Position numbers and translations under genes: made by a program | The notes under the pieces: model-generated | What the model was told of the DNA's origin: nothing | The model's input: only the letters and a program-made list of their open reading frames with translations | Database searches by the model: none | Source: an uncultured Clostridia bacterium | Lineage (GTDB): Bacteria; Bacillota; Clostridia; Christensenellales; Aristaeellaceae | Assembly (NCBI GenBank): GCA_946407745.1 | Contig: CAMJPQ010000011.1 | Location: 1 to 59,037, forward strand | Reading direction: 5' to 3' | Length of the DNA stretch: 59,037 nt | In this document: positions 34,915-44,930 of the stretch, piece by piece | Layout of the letters: the number at the start of each line of letters is the position of its first letter | Position numbering within the stretch: the first letter of the stretch is position 1

Positions 34915-36291
34915 TCACAGGCGGCGCAGCCGGCCCTGTGTCAGCTCCTCCACCTTTTTCTCGATCTCGTTGACGGAAAGCGTAGCCACACGGCCGCCGG
35001 CGTACTGCTCGTCAACCCACTCCTTGAGCTTCACAACCAGCTCATCCTGTTTGGTCACCGCCTCGTTGGCGGTGAGCTGGTAGTTCTCGTTGACCCAGTA
35101 GGCGATGCCGGCCAGGCCGGAGTTCGGGCCGATCAGCACGGTCGCGGGGCGGTTGAGCAGCTTCTTTGTGTTGAAGATGTTGTAGATCTCCTCGTCCTTC
35201 ATCAGGCCGTCGGCATGGATGCCGGCCCGCGTGACGTTGAAGCTGCGGCCTACAAAGGGGGTCATGGGCGGAATCTGATAGCCGATTTCCCGCTTGAAGT
35301 AGTCGGCGATTTCGGTGATGACAGTGGTGTCCATTCCGTCCAGGGAGCCGCGCAGTGCCGCGTACTCAAAGCACATGGCTTCCAGGGGAATGTTGCCGGT
35401 GCGCTCGCCGATGCCCAGCAGAGAGCAGTTGACGGCGCTCGCGCCGTACAGCCACGCGGTGGAGGCATTGGTCACGGCCTTGTAGAAGTCGTTGTGCCCA
35501 TGCCACTCCAGCAGCTCGCTCTCCACATCCGAATAATGCTGCAGGCCGTAGATGATGCCGGGCACAGAGCGCGGCAGGGCGACCTCTGGGTAGGGTACGC
35601 CGTAGCCCATGGTGTCGCAGGCGCGTATCCTCACCGGGATGCCGGCCTCGCGGCTCATCTTTGTCAGCTCGTTGACGAAGGGCACCACGAAGCCGTAAAA
35701 GTCGGCGCGTGTGATGTCCTCCAGGTGGCAGCGCGGCATCACGCCCGCCTCAAAGGCCAGCGCCACGGTGGAGAGGTACTTTTTCATCGCCTCGCCGCGG
35801 GTGAGCTTCATCTTTTTAAAGATATGATAGTCCGAGCAGCTGACGAGGATACCCGTTTCCCGGATGCCCAGGTCCTTCACCAGCTGGAAATCCTCCTTGG
35901 TGGCGCGGATCCAGGTGGTGATTTCCGGAAAGCGCAGCCCGAGCTCCTGGCAGCGGCGCACGGCCTCCCGGTCCTTTTCACTGTAGACGAAGAACTCTGT
36001 CTGCCGGATGATGCCGTAGGGGCCGCCCAGACGGCTCATCAGCTGATACAGCGCCACGATCTGGTCCACGGTGTAGGGATCCACGCTCTGCTGCCCGTCG
36101 CGGAAGGACGTGTCGGTGATCCAGATTTCGCTGGGCATGTTGATGGGCACCCGGCGGTGGTTGAAGGCGATCTTCGGCACACTCTCATAGTCATAGATAT
36201 CCCTGTACAGGTTCGGATCGGGCACATCCTGCAGGGAATACCGATAGTTGCTCTGTTCCAGCAGGTTGGTCTTGGCTGACATTTCCAGCAT
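34915..36291 (-). CDS. Re-type citrate synthase (isopropylmalate/homocitrate synthase family)
   Basis: 458 residues from ATG 36291 (AAGGAG nine bases upstream); the open frame continues far upstream but without gene features. The N-terminal TDTSFRDGQQS is the metal-binding start of the synthase TIM barrel, HLEDITRADFYGFV and EWHGHNDFYKAV give further catalytic positions. The sequence pattern fits the oxygen-sensitive Re-citrate synthase of Clostridium kluyveri, which condenses acetyl-CoA and oxaloacetate. The downstream isocitrate dehydrogenase supports that over isopropylmalate synthase, and no leuCD genes are near. Homocitrate synthase is the main alternative. Confidence 0.78.
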   Translation of the reverse strand: MLEMSAKTNLLEQSNYRYSLQDVPDPNLYRDIYDYESVPKIAFNHRRVPINMPSEIWITDTSFRDGQQSVDPYTVDQIVALYQLMSRLGGPYGIIRQTEFFVYSEKDREAVRRCQELGLRFPEITTWIRATKEDFQLVKDLGIRETGILVSCSDYHIFKKMKLTRGEAMKKYLSTVALAFEAGVMPRCHLEDITRADFYGFVVPFVNELTKMSREAGIPVRIRACDTMGYGVPYPEVALPRSVPGIIYGLQHYSDVESELLEWHGHNDFYKAVTNASTAWLYGASAVNCSLLGIGERTGNIPLEAMCFEYAALRGSLDGMDTTVITEIADYFKREIGYQIPPMTPFVGRSFNVTRAGIHADGLMKDEEIYNIFNTKKLLNRPATVLIGPNSGLAGIAYWVNENYQLTANEAVTKQDELVVKLKEWVDEQYAGGRVATLSVNEIEKKVEELTQGRLRRL

Positions 36292-36303
36292 GTCCTGCAC
36301 CTC

Positions 36304-36349
36304 CTTGTATGCGCGTATACAAGTATACAGAAACACAACTGGAATGCAA
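36304..36349 (-). promoter_or_regulatory. Promoter and operator of the Re-citrate synthase operon
   Basis: On the minus strand: TTGCAT (36344-36349), 16-base spacer, TATACT (36322-36327). A 20-bp near-palindrome CTTGTATGCGCGTATACAAG (36304-36323, 18 of 20 symmetrical) overlaps the -10 box, the start point and the ribosome site, an ideal place for the GntR protein of the operon. A second short repeat TACAAA/TTTGTA lies at 36356-36368. Confidence 0.65.
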
Positions 36350-36452
36350 GCCAAATACAAAATTTGTACAATAGTCGGAGCTGCTGCGGCACAGCAGCGC
36401 GGAGCGCAGCGGGCACCGAGTGGGGAAAAATGCCCGCAGGCGGCGCCATATC

Positions 36453-36481
36453 TTGACGAATTGCTTATTTGAGAGTACAAT
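36453..36481 (+). promoter_or_regulatory. Sigma-A promoter with a ~160-base leader
   Basis: TTGACG (36453-36458), 17-base spacer, TACAAT (36476-36481). The leader to 36651 is G+C-rich and could fold; it holds AAAGGAGGG at 36620-36628, 23 bases before the annotated start, an odd distance. Between the divergent promoters (36369-36452) only a GCTGCTG/CAGCAGC hairpin is seen. Confidence 0.75.
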
Positions 36482-36651
36482 AGCATCGGATGTGTATATC
36501 TCTGTTCACAGGCATCCGCTGATCCTTCTGAGGCAGCACCTCCGCAGATCGGCGGCCACGGCTGGCGTTGTCTTTTGCGTCGGCTGGCCACCTCATCTGC
36601 AGCGGCGCTGCCCTGAATGAAAAGGAGGGAGGGCTCCGGCCCGACTCGGAA

Positions 36652-38433
36652 ATGAAGCATCAACAGAATGTGCGTAGCCTCACGCAACGTGCCATATGGG
36701 CGGCGCTTTTTTCGGCGCTGATTCTGTGCCTGCTGTGCGCAGGCGCCGCTGCGGCGGATATTCCCATCAAGGTGGCCATGCAGGTCAGCCCCACCACCTT
36801 CACGGGCCCTGCCGAGGCTTCCATACAGATACGTGTTTCCAACGCGAGCGACCGCGATCTGCCCGGGCCTGTGACACTGTATTATCCCAACGGCAAGCAG
36901 ATCGAAGACTTTGGCGAGCCGGTGCTGGCTGCCGGCTCCTCTGTCACGTGGGACGGCACCTGGGACGTGACCCAGGCCCAGCTGGACGCGGGCGCCATCA
37001 CGTTCCGCATCCACTATTCCATGTATGATGACAATGGCGAGGTCGTCAGCAAGTCCAACAACTTCCGCAAGGAGATCACCTTCAACGGCGTGGTCGCCAC
37101 CGTGGAGGTCAGCCGCGTCATCACACCGACCACCGCCGGGCGCAACCAGAACGTGTCGATCACCTATGACGTGGTGAACACCGGCAATGTGGACATTGAG
37201 AATGTGAATGTGACCGACAGCGCCGCCAGCGGGCAGAGAAAGAACCTGGGCACCATCAAGGCGGGCGAAAAGGGGACCGCGGTGTTCACCGTCAAGATGG
37301 GCAGCCGCAACATTTCCAGCAAGGGCACCGTCACCTACGAGGCGGCAGGAAAGACTTATACCGAGACCAAGGAAGCGGCGCAGATCAAATACGGCGAGCT
37401 GAAGCTGACCTCCAAGCTCGAGGCGGACAAGAAGGGCGGCCTCATCGGCGACAGCGTCAAGCTGACCCTCACGCTGAAAAATACCGGCAAAGAGGATTTT
37501 GAGGGCATCACCGTGACCGACGCCACGCTGGGAGAGCTGTGGAGCGGTGAAACAGTCCGCGCCGGAGAGTCCTCCACGCTCGAAAAAACCATCTCCATTG
37601 ACCGCACCATCGATTACCAGTTCCTCATCAGCGCCACCGACACCGCCGGCAGCACCATTGAGACCGCGACAGACCGCGTGACCGTTACCGCCATTGAGCC
37701 GTCCCAGGTGCTCAACCTGACGGCGAACGCAAAGGTGGACCACGAGATGGTCTATGCCCTGCCGGCCACTGTGCACTTTACGGTGGAGGTCACCAACACC
37801 AGCGGCATGGATGCCTCCAATGTAACGGTGACCGCGGGGGAGAACACGCTGTACACCTTCCCGACCATACTGGCCGGCGAGACCAGATCCTTCACGCGGG
37901 ATGCGATGATCGACATGGGCGGCCAGTTCCAGTTCAATGTCAACGCGCGCAACCTGCTGGGTGAACAGCAGAGCTTCGCCAGCAACATTGTCTACATCAC
38001 CTTTACCGAACCCACCCCTGTGCCGACCGAGGCGCCGATCGTCACGCCGCCCGCGCCGAACTATGAGCGGGTGCCGACGGCTGAGGATATGCCGGAATGG
38101 TACGACCAGGCAGGAAAGGCGCTGAACTATGCCAGCATCGCGCTGGGTGCACTGGCGGCCCTCTGCCTGGTGCTGGTCATTGCGGCGGCCATCTCCCGCG
38201 CGCTGCATCGCAGGAACGCGGTGGAAGCACTGGATCAGCTGGACCTGATTGATACCCGCGATTACTCTCAGGAGGACGGCGGGAACAGCAACTTCGAGAG
38301 CGACGAGGATGAAATACTCGCCAGCCTTGAGGAGAATACGGAAGAAAGCCCCACAGCCGACGAGGCGGAGGGCCAGTCCTCCACCGGCCGCCGCGCGCGC
38401 CGCACAGCAGCCGACCCGGAACAGAACGCCTGA
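36652..38433 (+). CDS. Exported membrane-anchored protein with CARDB-like repeats
   Basis: 593 residues if ATG 36652 is the start; its ribosome site is poor, and no other in-frame ATG, GTG or TTG lies closer to the AGGAGG at 36620. A signal-like helix (about 16-38) is followed by four or five immunoglobulin-like units of the type used to build surface adhesion stalks (repeated VxNTGxxDxxNVxVTDA pattern), a Pro-rich linker (TPVPTEAPIVTPPAP), one membrane helix near 500-525, and an acidic cytoplasmic tail of ~70 residues. It probably projects from the cell surface; ligand unknown. A terminator-like hairpin follows it. Confidence 0.7.
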   Translation: MKHQQNVRSLTQRAIWAALFSALILCLLCAGAAAADIPIKVAMQVSPTTFTGPAEASIQIRVSNASDRDLPGPVTLYYPNGKQIEDFGEPVLAAGSSVTWDGTWDVTQAQLDAGAITFRIHYSMYDDNGEVVSKSNNFRKEITFNGVVATVEVSRVITPTTAGRNQNVSITYDVVNTGNVDIENVNVTDSAASGQRKNLGTIKAGEKGTAVFTVKMGSRNISSKGTVTYEAAGKTYTETKEAAQIKYGELKLTSKLEADKKGGLIGDSVKLTLTLKNTGKEDFEGITVTDATLGELWSGETVRAGESSTLEKTISIDRTIDYQFLISATDTAGSTIETATDRVTVTAIEPSQVLNLTANAKVDHEMVYALPATVHFTVEVTNTSGMDASNVTVTAGENTLYTFPTILAGETRSFTRDAMIDMGGQFQFNVNARNLLGEQQSFASNIVYITFTEPTPVPTEAPIVTPPAPNYERVPTAEDMPEWYDQAGKALNYASIALGALAALCLVLVIAAAISRALHRRNAVEALDQLDLIDTRDYSQEDGGNSNFESDEDEILASLEENTEESPTADEAEGQSSTGRRARRTAADPEQNA

Positions 38434-38451
38434 AGCTGATATCAATGCCCC

Positions 38452-38485
38452 GCTCCCCTGCAGCCCGCGCCGCAGGGGAGCTTTT
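38452..38485 (+). terminator. Terminator between the CARDB-like and zinc-ribbon genes
   Basis: Perfect 10-bp stem GCTCCCCTGC (38452-38461) with GCAGGGGAGC (38472-38481), then TTTT. The short U-run suggests partial termination, since the next gene starts only 20 bases later. Confidence 0.6.
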
Positions 38486-38504
38486 AACAGACACGGGAGG
38501 ACAA

Positions 38505-39341
38505 ATGCTGACCTGTTACTGCAAAAAGTGCAACCGGGATGTGCCGGTGCGCGATCATTGCCCGCAGTGCGGGGCAAAGCTGAACCCGAACCAGGCCCAC
38601 GCGGCCTGGGCTGCCGATCACCTGCCCGTGAGCGACTGGCTTGTATGGAACGCGGTGATGCGTGTGCTCCTGCCCGCGCTGTGCGCGGTGCTTCTGTCAG
38701 CGGTGGCTGCTGAGGCGGCGCTTGGCGGCCTGCAGGCGGTAGAGAACCTGCTGAGGGGCGGCTTTGTGCAGACGCTGGTGCTGATACTGCTGGGCCTGTC
38801 ACTGCTGCTGCTGCTGATATTGCTGCTGCAGGGACCGGACATACTGGATTGTGTGGTGGACAGCAGGGGTGTGCATGTGAAAACGTACCTGCCGGAGCCG
38901 ACAGCGCTGAAGCTGATGATGAGGCTGCGTTCGCCGTCCATGCTCTCGCAGGTGGACAGCGGTGACCCAGCCCCCTCCCTGCTGGTGGACACAAAGGACA
39001 TTGCCTGGCGGGACGTCGCGAGGGTGCAGTATTGGGAGGAGAAAAACCTGATGCTGTTTTACGCGCCGCGCTACTGGCTCCGCGTCGCGCTGCCCTGCAC
39101 ACCCTTTTCCTGGGAGGACGCGGAGGGCTTTGTGCTGGAAAAGCTGGGTAGCAGGAAAAAAGTGAGGCTGCCCGCGTCGCTGCGACCGGTGGAGACAAAA
39201 ACTGCAGCCGGCGGGAAGAAAAAGACGCTGGCCGCAAGACAAAAACAGGGCAATGGCCCTTCGGCAGACTTTCTGGCGGATATCCGTGCGATGAATGAGG
39301 AAACCGCGCGCCAGGAAAAGAGTGAGGACGCGCTGCGGTGA
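38505..39341 (+). CDS. Zinc-ribbon membrane protein of unknown function
   Basis: 278 residues from ATG 38505, with GGGAGG upstream. A small zinc ribbon at the N-terminus (CKKC and CPQC pairs, nine residues apart) is followed by two hydrophobic helices (about 50-72 and 85-107). The rest is a soluble region of ~170 residues with a DxKDIAWRDVARVQYW stretch that resembles a PH-like or bacterial membrane-stress domain, ending in a basic, Lys-rich tail. It follows the CARDB-like gene and may share its transcript. No family could be assigned with confidence. Confidence 0.6.
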   Translation: MLTCYCKKCNRDVPVRDHCPQCGAKLNPNQAHAAWAADHLPVSDWLVWNAVMRVLLPALCAVLLSAVAAEAALGGLQAVENLLRGGFVQTLVLILLGLSLLLLLILLLQGPDILDCVVDSRGVHVKTYLPEPTALKLMMRLRSPSMLSQVDSGDPAPSLLVDTKDIAWRDVARVQYWEEKNLMLFYAPRYWLRVALPCTPFSWEDAEGFVLEKLGSRKKVRLPASLRPVETKTAAGGKKKTLAARQKQGNGPSADFLADIRAMNEETARQEKSEDALR

Positions 39342-39408
39342 GCGGGAGCTGCCTCCGGACAGCCGTGCTTGGTAAAGGACATAATTTACATTTTCTGCTC
39401 AAAGCAAG

Positions 39409-39437
39409 TAGACTTTTCCGGCAGATTGTGCTATAAT
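39409..39437 (+). promoter_or_regulatory. Sigma-A promoter of the maltodextrin transporter operon
   Basis: TAGACT (39409-39414), 17-base spacer, perfect TATAAT (39432-39437). A leader of ~130 bases follows, with hairpins GCGGC/GCCGC near 39500-39515 and GCGGG/CCCGC near 39538-39551. Confidence 0.7.
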
Positions 39438-39574
39438 GCCTTTGTGCTAAATGGCGCTATATATTCATCTTTTTGACATGTGTATGCATGCCGGAGGGAT
39501 GGCGGCTGCATGCCGCTGTATCGGCGCTGGAAGAGTGCGGGCTCATCCCGCAAAGAATGAAGGAGGTATGTCCC

Positions 39575-40783
39575 ATGAAAAAGGTACTGGCTATGGTGCT
39601 GGCGGCTGTGATGCTGCTGTCCGTGGCTTCCTTCGCCGCCGCGGAGGAAGGCTTCAGCGGTGAAATCAAGATCTGGGTGGCAGAGAACACGGTTGATTTC
39701 ACTTCCCAGCAGGTAGAGGCCTTCAAGGCTGCTCATCCTGAGTATGCCAACATGACCGTGAAGATTGAGCCCGTTGGTGAGGGCGACGCTGCCAGCAACA
39801 TGATTACCGACGTGGAAGCCGGCGCGGATATCTTCAGCTTTGCGCAGGACCAGCTGGCCCGCCTGGTGGCTGCCGGCGCCCTGGAAACCGTGGAAGAGAA
39901 CAACGCCGAAGCCGTGAAGGCTGAAAACGACGCCGGCTCCGTGGCCGCTGTGACCCTGGGCGACACCATGTACGCCTATCCCATGACCTCTGACAACGGC
40001 TACTTCCTCTATTATGACAAGTCTGTTGTCTCTGACCCCTCCACGCTGGAAGGCATCCTGGCCGACCTGGAGGCCGCCGGCAAGAACTTCTACTTTGAAA
40101 TCAACTCCGGCTGGTATCAGACCGCTTTCTTCTTCGGCTACGGCTGCGAGCTCACCTTCGACACCGACGATGAGGGCAACCTGGTGAAGATGAACGCCTC
40201 CTATGCCTCCGACAACGGCGTGGCTGCGCTGAAGGCGATCATCAAGCTGACCCAGTCTCCCGCGTTTGTGAACGGCTCCTCCGTGTCCAATGCCACCAAC
40301 CTCGGCGCCATCGTGGATGGCACCTGGGATGCCGGCGCTGCCAAGGATGCCTTTGGCGAGAACTATGCCGCTGCCAAGCTCCCCACCGTGGACGGCGTGC
40401 AGCTCGGCGGCTTCGGCGGCTTCAAGATGCTGGGCGTGAAGCCCCAGATCGATGATGCCAAGCTGGCTGCCTGTGACGCGCTGGCTGCCTACCTGACCTC
40501 TGAAGAGGTGCAGATTGCCCGCTACAACGCGGTTGGCTGGGGCCCCTCCAACCTGAACGCGCAGAAGAATGAGGCCGTGCAGGCTGATGAAGCCCTGGCC
40601 GCTCTGGGCGCTCAGCTGGCCTTCTGCGCACCGCAGGGTCAGTATCCTGGCGACTACTGGTCTCTGGCCACCGCCCTGGGTGACGACGTGATTGCCGGCA
40701 AGTACAACGACGCCGACGACGCCGCCCTGCTGGAAGTGCTGAAGAACTTCGAGGCGACCTGCGAGAGCTATCTGAACAAGTAA
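39575..40783 (+). CDS. malE: Maltose/maltodextrin-type solute-binding protein, non-lipidated signal peptide
   Basis: 402 residues from ATG 39575 (AGGAGGT at 39561-39567). Signal peptide to about residue 24 (SFAAAEE); no lipobox cysteine, again unusual for a Gram-positive binding protein. The body is MalE-like: KIWVAENTVDFTSQQVEAF at the start and DADIFSFAQDQ-type region near 85 where MalE binds sugar. Codon use is strongly biased, suggesting high expression. It heads a four-gene ABC transporter operon; a hairpin after it probably lowers expression of the permeases. Maltodextrin specificity is inferred. Confidence 0.82.
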   Translation: MKKVLAMVLAAVMLLSVASFAAAEEGFSGEIKIWVAENTVDFTSQQVEAFKAAHPEYANMTVKIEPVGEGDAASNMITDVEAGADIFSFAQDQLARLVAAGALETVEENNAEAVKAENDAGSVAAVTLGDTMYAYPMTSDNGYFLYYDKSVVSDPSTLEGILADLEAAGKNFYFEINSGWYQTAFFFGYGCELTFDTDDEGNLVKMNASYASDNGVAALKAIIKLTQSPAFVNGSSVSNATNLGAIVDGTWDAGAAKDAFGENYAAAKLPTVDGVQLGGFGGFKMLGVKPQIDDAKLAACDALAAYLTSEEVQIARYNAVGWGPSNLNAQKNEAVQADEALAALGAQLAFCAPQGQYPGDYWSLATALGDDVIAGKYNDADDAALLEVLKNFEATCESYLNK

Positions 40784-40800
40784 TTCCAATCCAAGCCTCT

Positions 40801-40836
40801 GAGGGCTGGGGCAGTGTGTTCCCAGCCCTCTTTCTA
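40801..40836 (+). terminator. Partial terminator or stabilising hairpin after malE
   Basis: Perfect 10-bp stem GAGGGCTGGG (40801-40810) with CCCAGCCCTC (40821-40830), followed by TTTCT only. The same arrangement in sugar operons keeps binding protein in excess over permease. Confidence 0.6.
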
Positions 40837-40863
40837 TCCGCATGACACAGGAGGTGGGGGTCG

Positions 40864-42360
40864 GTGACAGATCTGGAGTACCTGAAGCTGAGCAAACCCG
40901 CAAAACTCATATTCCGTATCCATCAGTTCTTCAAAAACCTGCCCGGGATGGCCTGGAATGGCCTAAAGGGCCTTGGCCTGGCGATCGCCAGGCTGTTCGG
41001 GGGGCTGGGGAAATCCGTCGCTGATCTTGTGACGACCTTTAAAGACGGCGACTGGAAAACCCGGCTGAGCTACCTGATCATGGGCTTCGGCTCCGCCGCG
41101 CGCGGCCAGTGGGGCAGGGGACTGCTGTTTTTCCTGTTCCAGACGGTATTCAACGTGTATATGTTTATGCCCAACGCCGCCTTCTCAGGCTGCTACTACC
41201 TGGGTAAGCTGTCCACACTGGGCACGGTGGAGACCTACAAGGAAGGCCGCCGCACCGTATACGGAGACAACTCCTTCTTTATCCTGCTTTACGGTGTGCT
41301 GACCATTTTCTTCATTCTCGCCTTTATCTATACCTGGCGCCTCAATGTCAAGCAGAACAGGATCAGTGAGCAGATACTCAAGAGCGGGCACAGGCTCAAG
41401 AGCACCCGTGACGATGTGAAATCGCTGGCGGACGAACAGTTCCACAAGACGCTGCTGGCCCTGCCCACGCTGGGCGTGCTGATCTTCACCGCGCTGCCGA
41501 TCCTGTTCATGATACTGGTGGCGTTTACCAATTTCGACTCTACGCATCAGCCGCCGGGCAAGCTGTTCACCTGGGTGGGCTGGGACAACTTCCACACCCT
41601 GCTGTCCACGGACACGGCCTCCTACGGCAACACCTTCTCGCAGGTGCTGCTGTGGACGCTGATCTGGGCCTTCTTCGCCACCTTCCTGAATTACTTCCTG
41701 GGCATGCTGGTGGCCATCATGATCAACAAAAAGGGCATCAAGCTGAAGAAGATGTGGCGGACCATCCTCGTGATGACCATTGCCATACCGCAGTTTGTGT
41801 CCCTGCTGTATGTGTCCAAGATGTTCGCGGCGGACGGCCTGATCAACGGCGCGCTGATGCGCTGGGGCTGGATCTCCTCTCCGCTGCCCTTCTGGACGGA
41901 TCCGCACTGGGCGCGGGTGACCATCATCGTCATCAATGTGTGGATCGGCATTCCGTACCTGATGCTCATTGCGACCGGCATCCTGATGAACATCCCCGCC
42001 GACCTGTATGAAAGCGCGCGCATTGACGGCGCCAACGCCTTCCAGATGTACCAGAAGATCACCTTGCCGTATATGCTGTTTGTTACAGGGCCGTATCTGC
42101 TGACATCCTTCACAGGCAACATCAACAACTTCAACGTCATCTTCCTCCTCTCCGGAGGCAAGCCGCTGTCGCTGGAGCTGTCCGGCAACGCGGGCTATAC
42201 GGACCTGCTGATTACCTGGCTGTACAAGATGACCGTGAATGACACCAACTACAAGCTGGCGGCCGTCATGGGCATACTGGTGTTTGTAGTCACCGCCGTA
42301 ATCAACCTGATCGTCTACAACATGATCCCGTCTGTAAAGAATGAGGAGGATTTCCAGTAA
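40864..42360 (+). CDS. malF: Maltodextrin ABC transporter permease (MalF-like)
   Basis: 498 residues from a GTG start with AGGAGG upstream. Usual MalF-type permeases have about 300 residues for the core; here a ~190-residue N-terminal extension contains amphipathic helices and three extra hydrophobic segments before the transport core. The core has six membrane segments and the ATPase-coupling EAA loop (LYESARIDGANAFQMYQKITLPYM, about 380-403). The next permease starts on the last base of its stop codon, so translation is coupled. It passes sugars from the binding protein through the membrane. Confidence 0.85.
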   Translation: MTDLEYLKLSKPAKLIFRIHQFFKNLPGMAWNGLKGLGLAIARLFGGLGKSVADLVTTFKDGDWKTRLSYLIMGFGSAARGQWGRGLLFFLFQTVFNVYMFMPNAAFSGCYYLGKLSTLGTVETYKEGRRTVYGDNSFFILLYGVLTIFFILAFIYTWRLNVKQNRISEQILKSGHRLKSTRDDVKSLADEQFHKTLLALPTLGVLIFTALPILFMILVAFTNFDSTHQPPGKLFTWVGWDNFHTLLSTDTASYGNTFSQVLLWTLIWAFFATFLNYFLGMLVAIMINKKGIKLKKMWRTILVMTIAIPQFVSLLYVSKMFAADGLINGALMRWGWISSPLPFWTDPHWARVTIIVINVWIGIPYLMLIATGILMNIPADLYESARIDGANAFQMYQKITLPYMLFVTGPYLLTSFTGNINNFNVIFLLSGGKPLSLELSGNAGYTDLLITWLYKMTVNDTNYKLAAVMGILVFVVTAVINLIVYNMIPSVKNEEDFQ

Positions 42361-43721
42361 TGAGTAAAAAGCAGATACCGGAAGTCGACATTGTGGTGGA
42401 CGAAAAAGCGGGCGTGATCCGCGAGGTGAAGCAGGCCACGCGCTCCAAGTCCGGCCATGAGCGTCGGGTAAACACTTCCATTTATATCATTCTGGTCATC
42501 ATGTCCATCATCTGGCTGGCGCCCTTTGTATTCCTGGTGTTCCAGTCCTTCCGCTCCTACAAGCTGGAGAGCGGCGGCATGGTGGACTATCTGCTGCCCA
42601 AAAACGGCTGGTCGCTGGACAACTACCGCTTCCTCTTTGAGGGCAGCAACTTCTTCCCCTGGTGGGGCACAACACTGCTGATTGCCGCGCTTTGCGCCGC
42701 GGTGCTGACGCTTGCGACCGTGATGATCAAGCGCCTGGGCAGTGAGAACAGGCATATGAAGACCCTGCTGACAGTGCTGGCGCTTGTGGTAGGCTACGGG
42801 CTGTTCATCGCGTTGATGGTGCGGCTGCTGGGGCTCGCGGTGTCCGCGGAAATCGCGGGAAAGCTGGTTCTCTCGGCACTGCTGCTGCTCATCGCGGGCT
42901 ACATTGTCGCAAGATTCTATCTGAAGCAGGATTCGCGCCTTTTGCGCTCCATCCCCGGCTATGAGAAGGAAAAAACCTCCGACGTGGTGAAGAAAGTCAT
43001 TGCGCTCTTCGCGGAGTTTGCGGTGATTTTCGCAATTCTCGCCTGCATCCTCAAGCCGATGACGGCCAGCCAGTATCTCAACTGGTACGGAAATACGCTG
43101 ACGGTGGCGCTGTTCACCGCGGTCATCCAGACGGTGATTGTACTGTCTGTTTCCTATGCGCTGTCCCGCCTGCGCTTCCGCGGGCGCAAGCTGATCATGA
43201 ATGTGGTGCTGGTGCTGGGCATGTTCCCTGGCTTTCTGACCATGATCACCCTCTACTTCCTGCTCAAGCAGCTTGGACTGACACAGTCCGGCGCCATTCC
43301 CGGCATGATACTGATCTACTGTGCCTCTTCCGGCATGGGCTATTACATCTCCAAGGGCTTCTTCGACACCATCCCGAAGTCGCTGGATGAGAGCGCCCGC
43401 ATTGACGGGGCCACGCGCTTCCAGGTGTTCCTGAAGATCATCATGCCGCTGGCCAAGCCCATTGTCATATACACCATTCTCATGGCCTTCATGGCCCCCT
43501 GGGGCGACTATGTGTTTGCCAGCTACATCGCCTTCGGCTCAGAACCCAACTTCAATGTGGCCGTTGGCCTGTACCGCTGGGTGAACGTCAACGATTACCA
43601 GGGCTATTTCACCCGCTTCTGCGCGGGCGGCGTGCTGGTGGCGCTGCCCATCACCGCGCTGTTCCTGGCGCTGCAGAAGTACTATGTGGAAGGCGTAACC
43701 GGCGGTGCCGTGAAGGGATAA
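42360..43721 (+). CDS. malG: Maltodextrin ABC transporter permease (MalG-like) with an internal insertion
   Basis: 453 residues, against about 280 for ordinary MalG. The N-terminal part (RRVNTSIYIILVIMSIIWLAPF ... SLDNYRFLF) and the C-terminal core (NTLTVALFTAVIQ, SYALSRLRFRGRK, EAA loop LDESARIDGATRFQVF near 342-357) are normal. Between them, at about 100-235, lies an insertion with four or so extra hydrophobic helices (VVGYGLFIALMVRLLG, LVLSALLLLIAGYIVA). Both halves are in one open frame, so it is not a frameshift product. The usual C-terminal GAVKG is present. Confidence 0.85.
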   Translation: MSKKQIPEVDIVVDEKAGVIREVKQATRSKSGHERRVNTSIYIILVIMSIIWLAPFVFLVFQSFRSYKLESGGMVDYLLPKNGWSLDNYRFLFEGSNFFPWWGTTLLIAALCAAVLTLATVMIKRLGSENRHMKTLLTVLALVVGYGLFIALMVRLLGLAVSAEIAGKLVLSALLLLIAGYIVARFYLKQDSRLLRSIPGYEKEKTSDVVKKVIALFAEFAVIFAILACILKPMTASQYLNWYGNTLTVALFTAVIQTVIVLSVSYALSRLRFRGRKLIMNVVLVLGMFPGFLTMITLYFLLKQLGLTQSGAIPGMILIYCASSGMGYYISKGFFDTIPKSLDESARIDGATRFQVFLKIIMPLAKPIVIYTILMAFMAPWGDYVFASYIAFGSEPNFNVAVGLYRWVNVNDYQGYFTRFCAGGVLVALPITALFLALQKYYVEGVTGGAVKG

Positions 43722-43734
43722 GGAGGACAACAAT

Positions 43735-44862
<1,128 letters not shown>

Positions 44863-44871
44863 TCAGGCCGC

Positions 44872-44903
44872 GCCCCTCCGTGGTTATCGCGGAGGGGCCG
44901 TTC
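44872..44903 (+). terminator. Weak terminator after the ATPase gene
   Basis: Nine-base-pair stem GCCCCTCCG (44872-44880) with CGGAGGGGC (44890-44898), loop of nine bases, followed by only CGTTCTG. It may be a partial terminator. Confidence 0.4.
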
Positions 44904-44930
44904 TGCGTGGAAGAGACTGAACAAAAAATG

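Noticed and set aside
34915-39402. A continuous minus-strand open frame of ~1495 codons
   Set aside because: Only the first third (the Re-citrate synthase) has protein-like sequence; the rest is low-complexity noise opposite real plus-strand genes and arises from the high G+C content.
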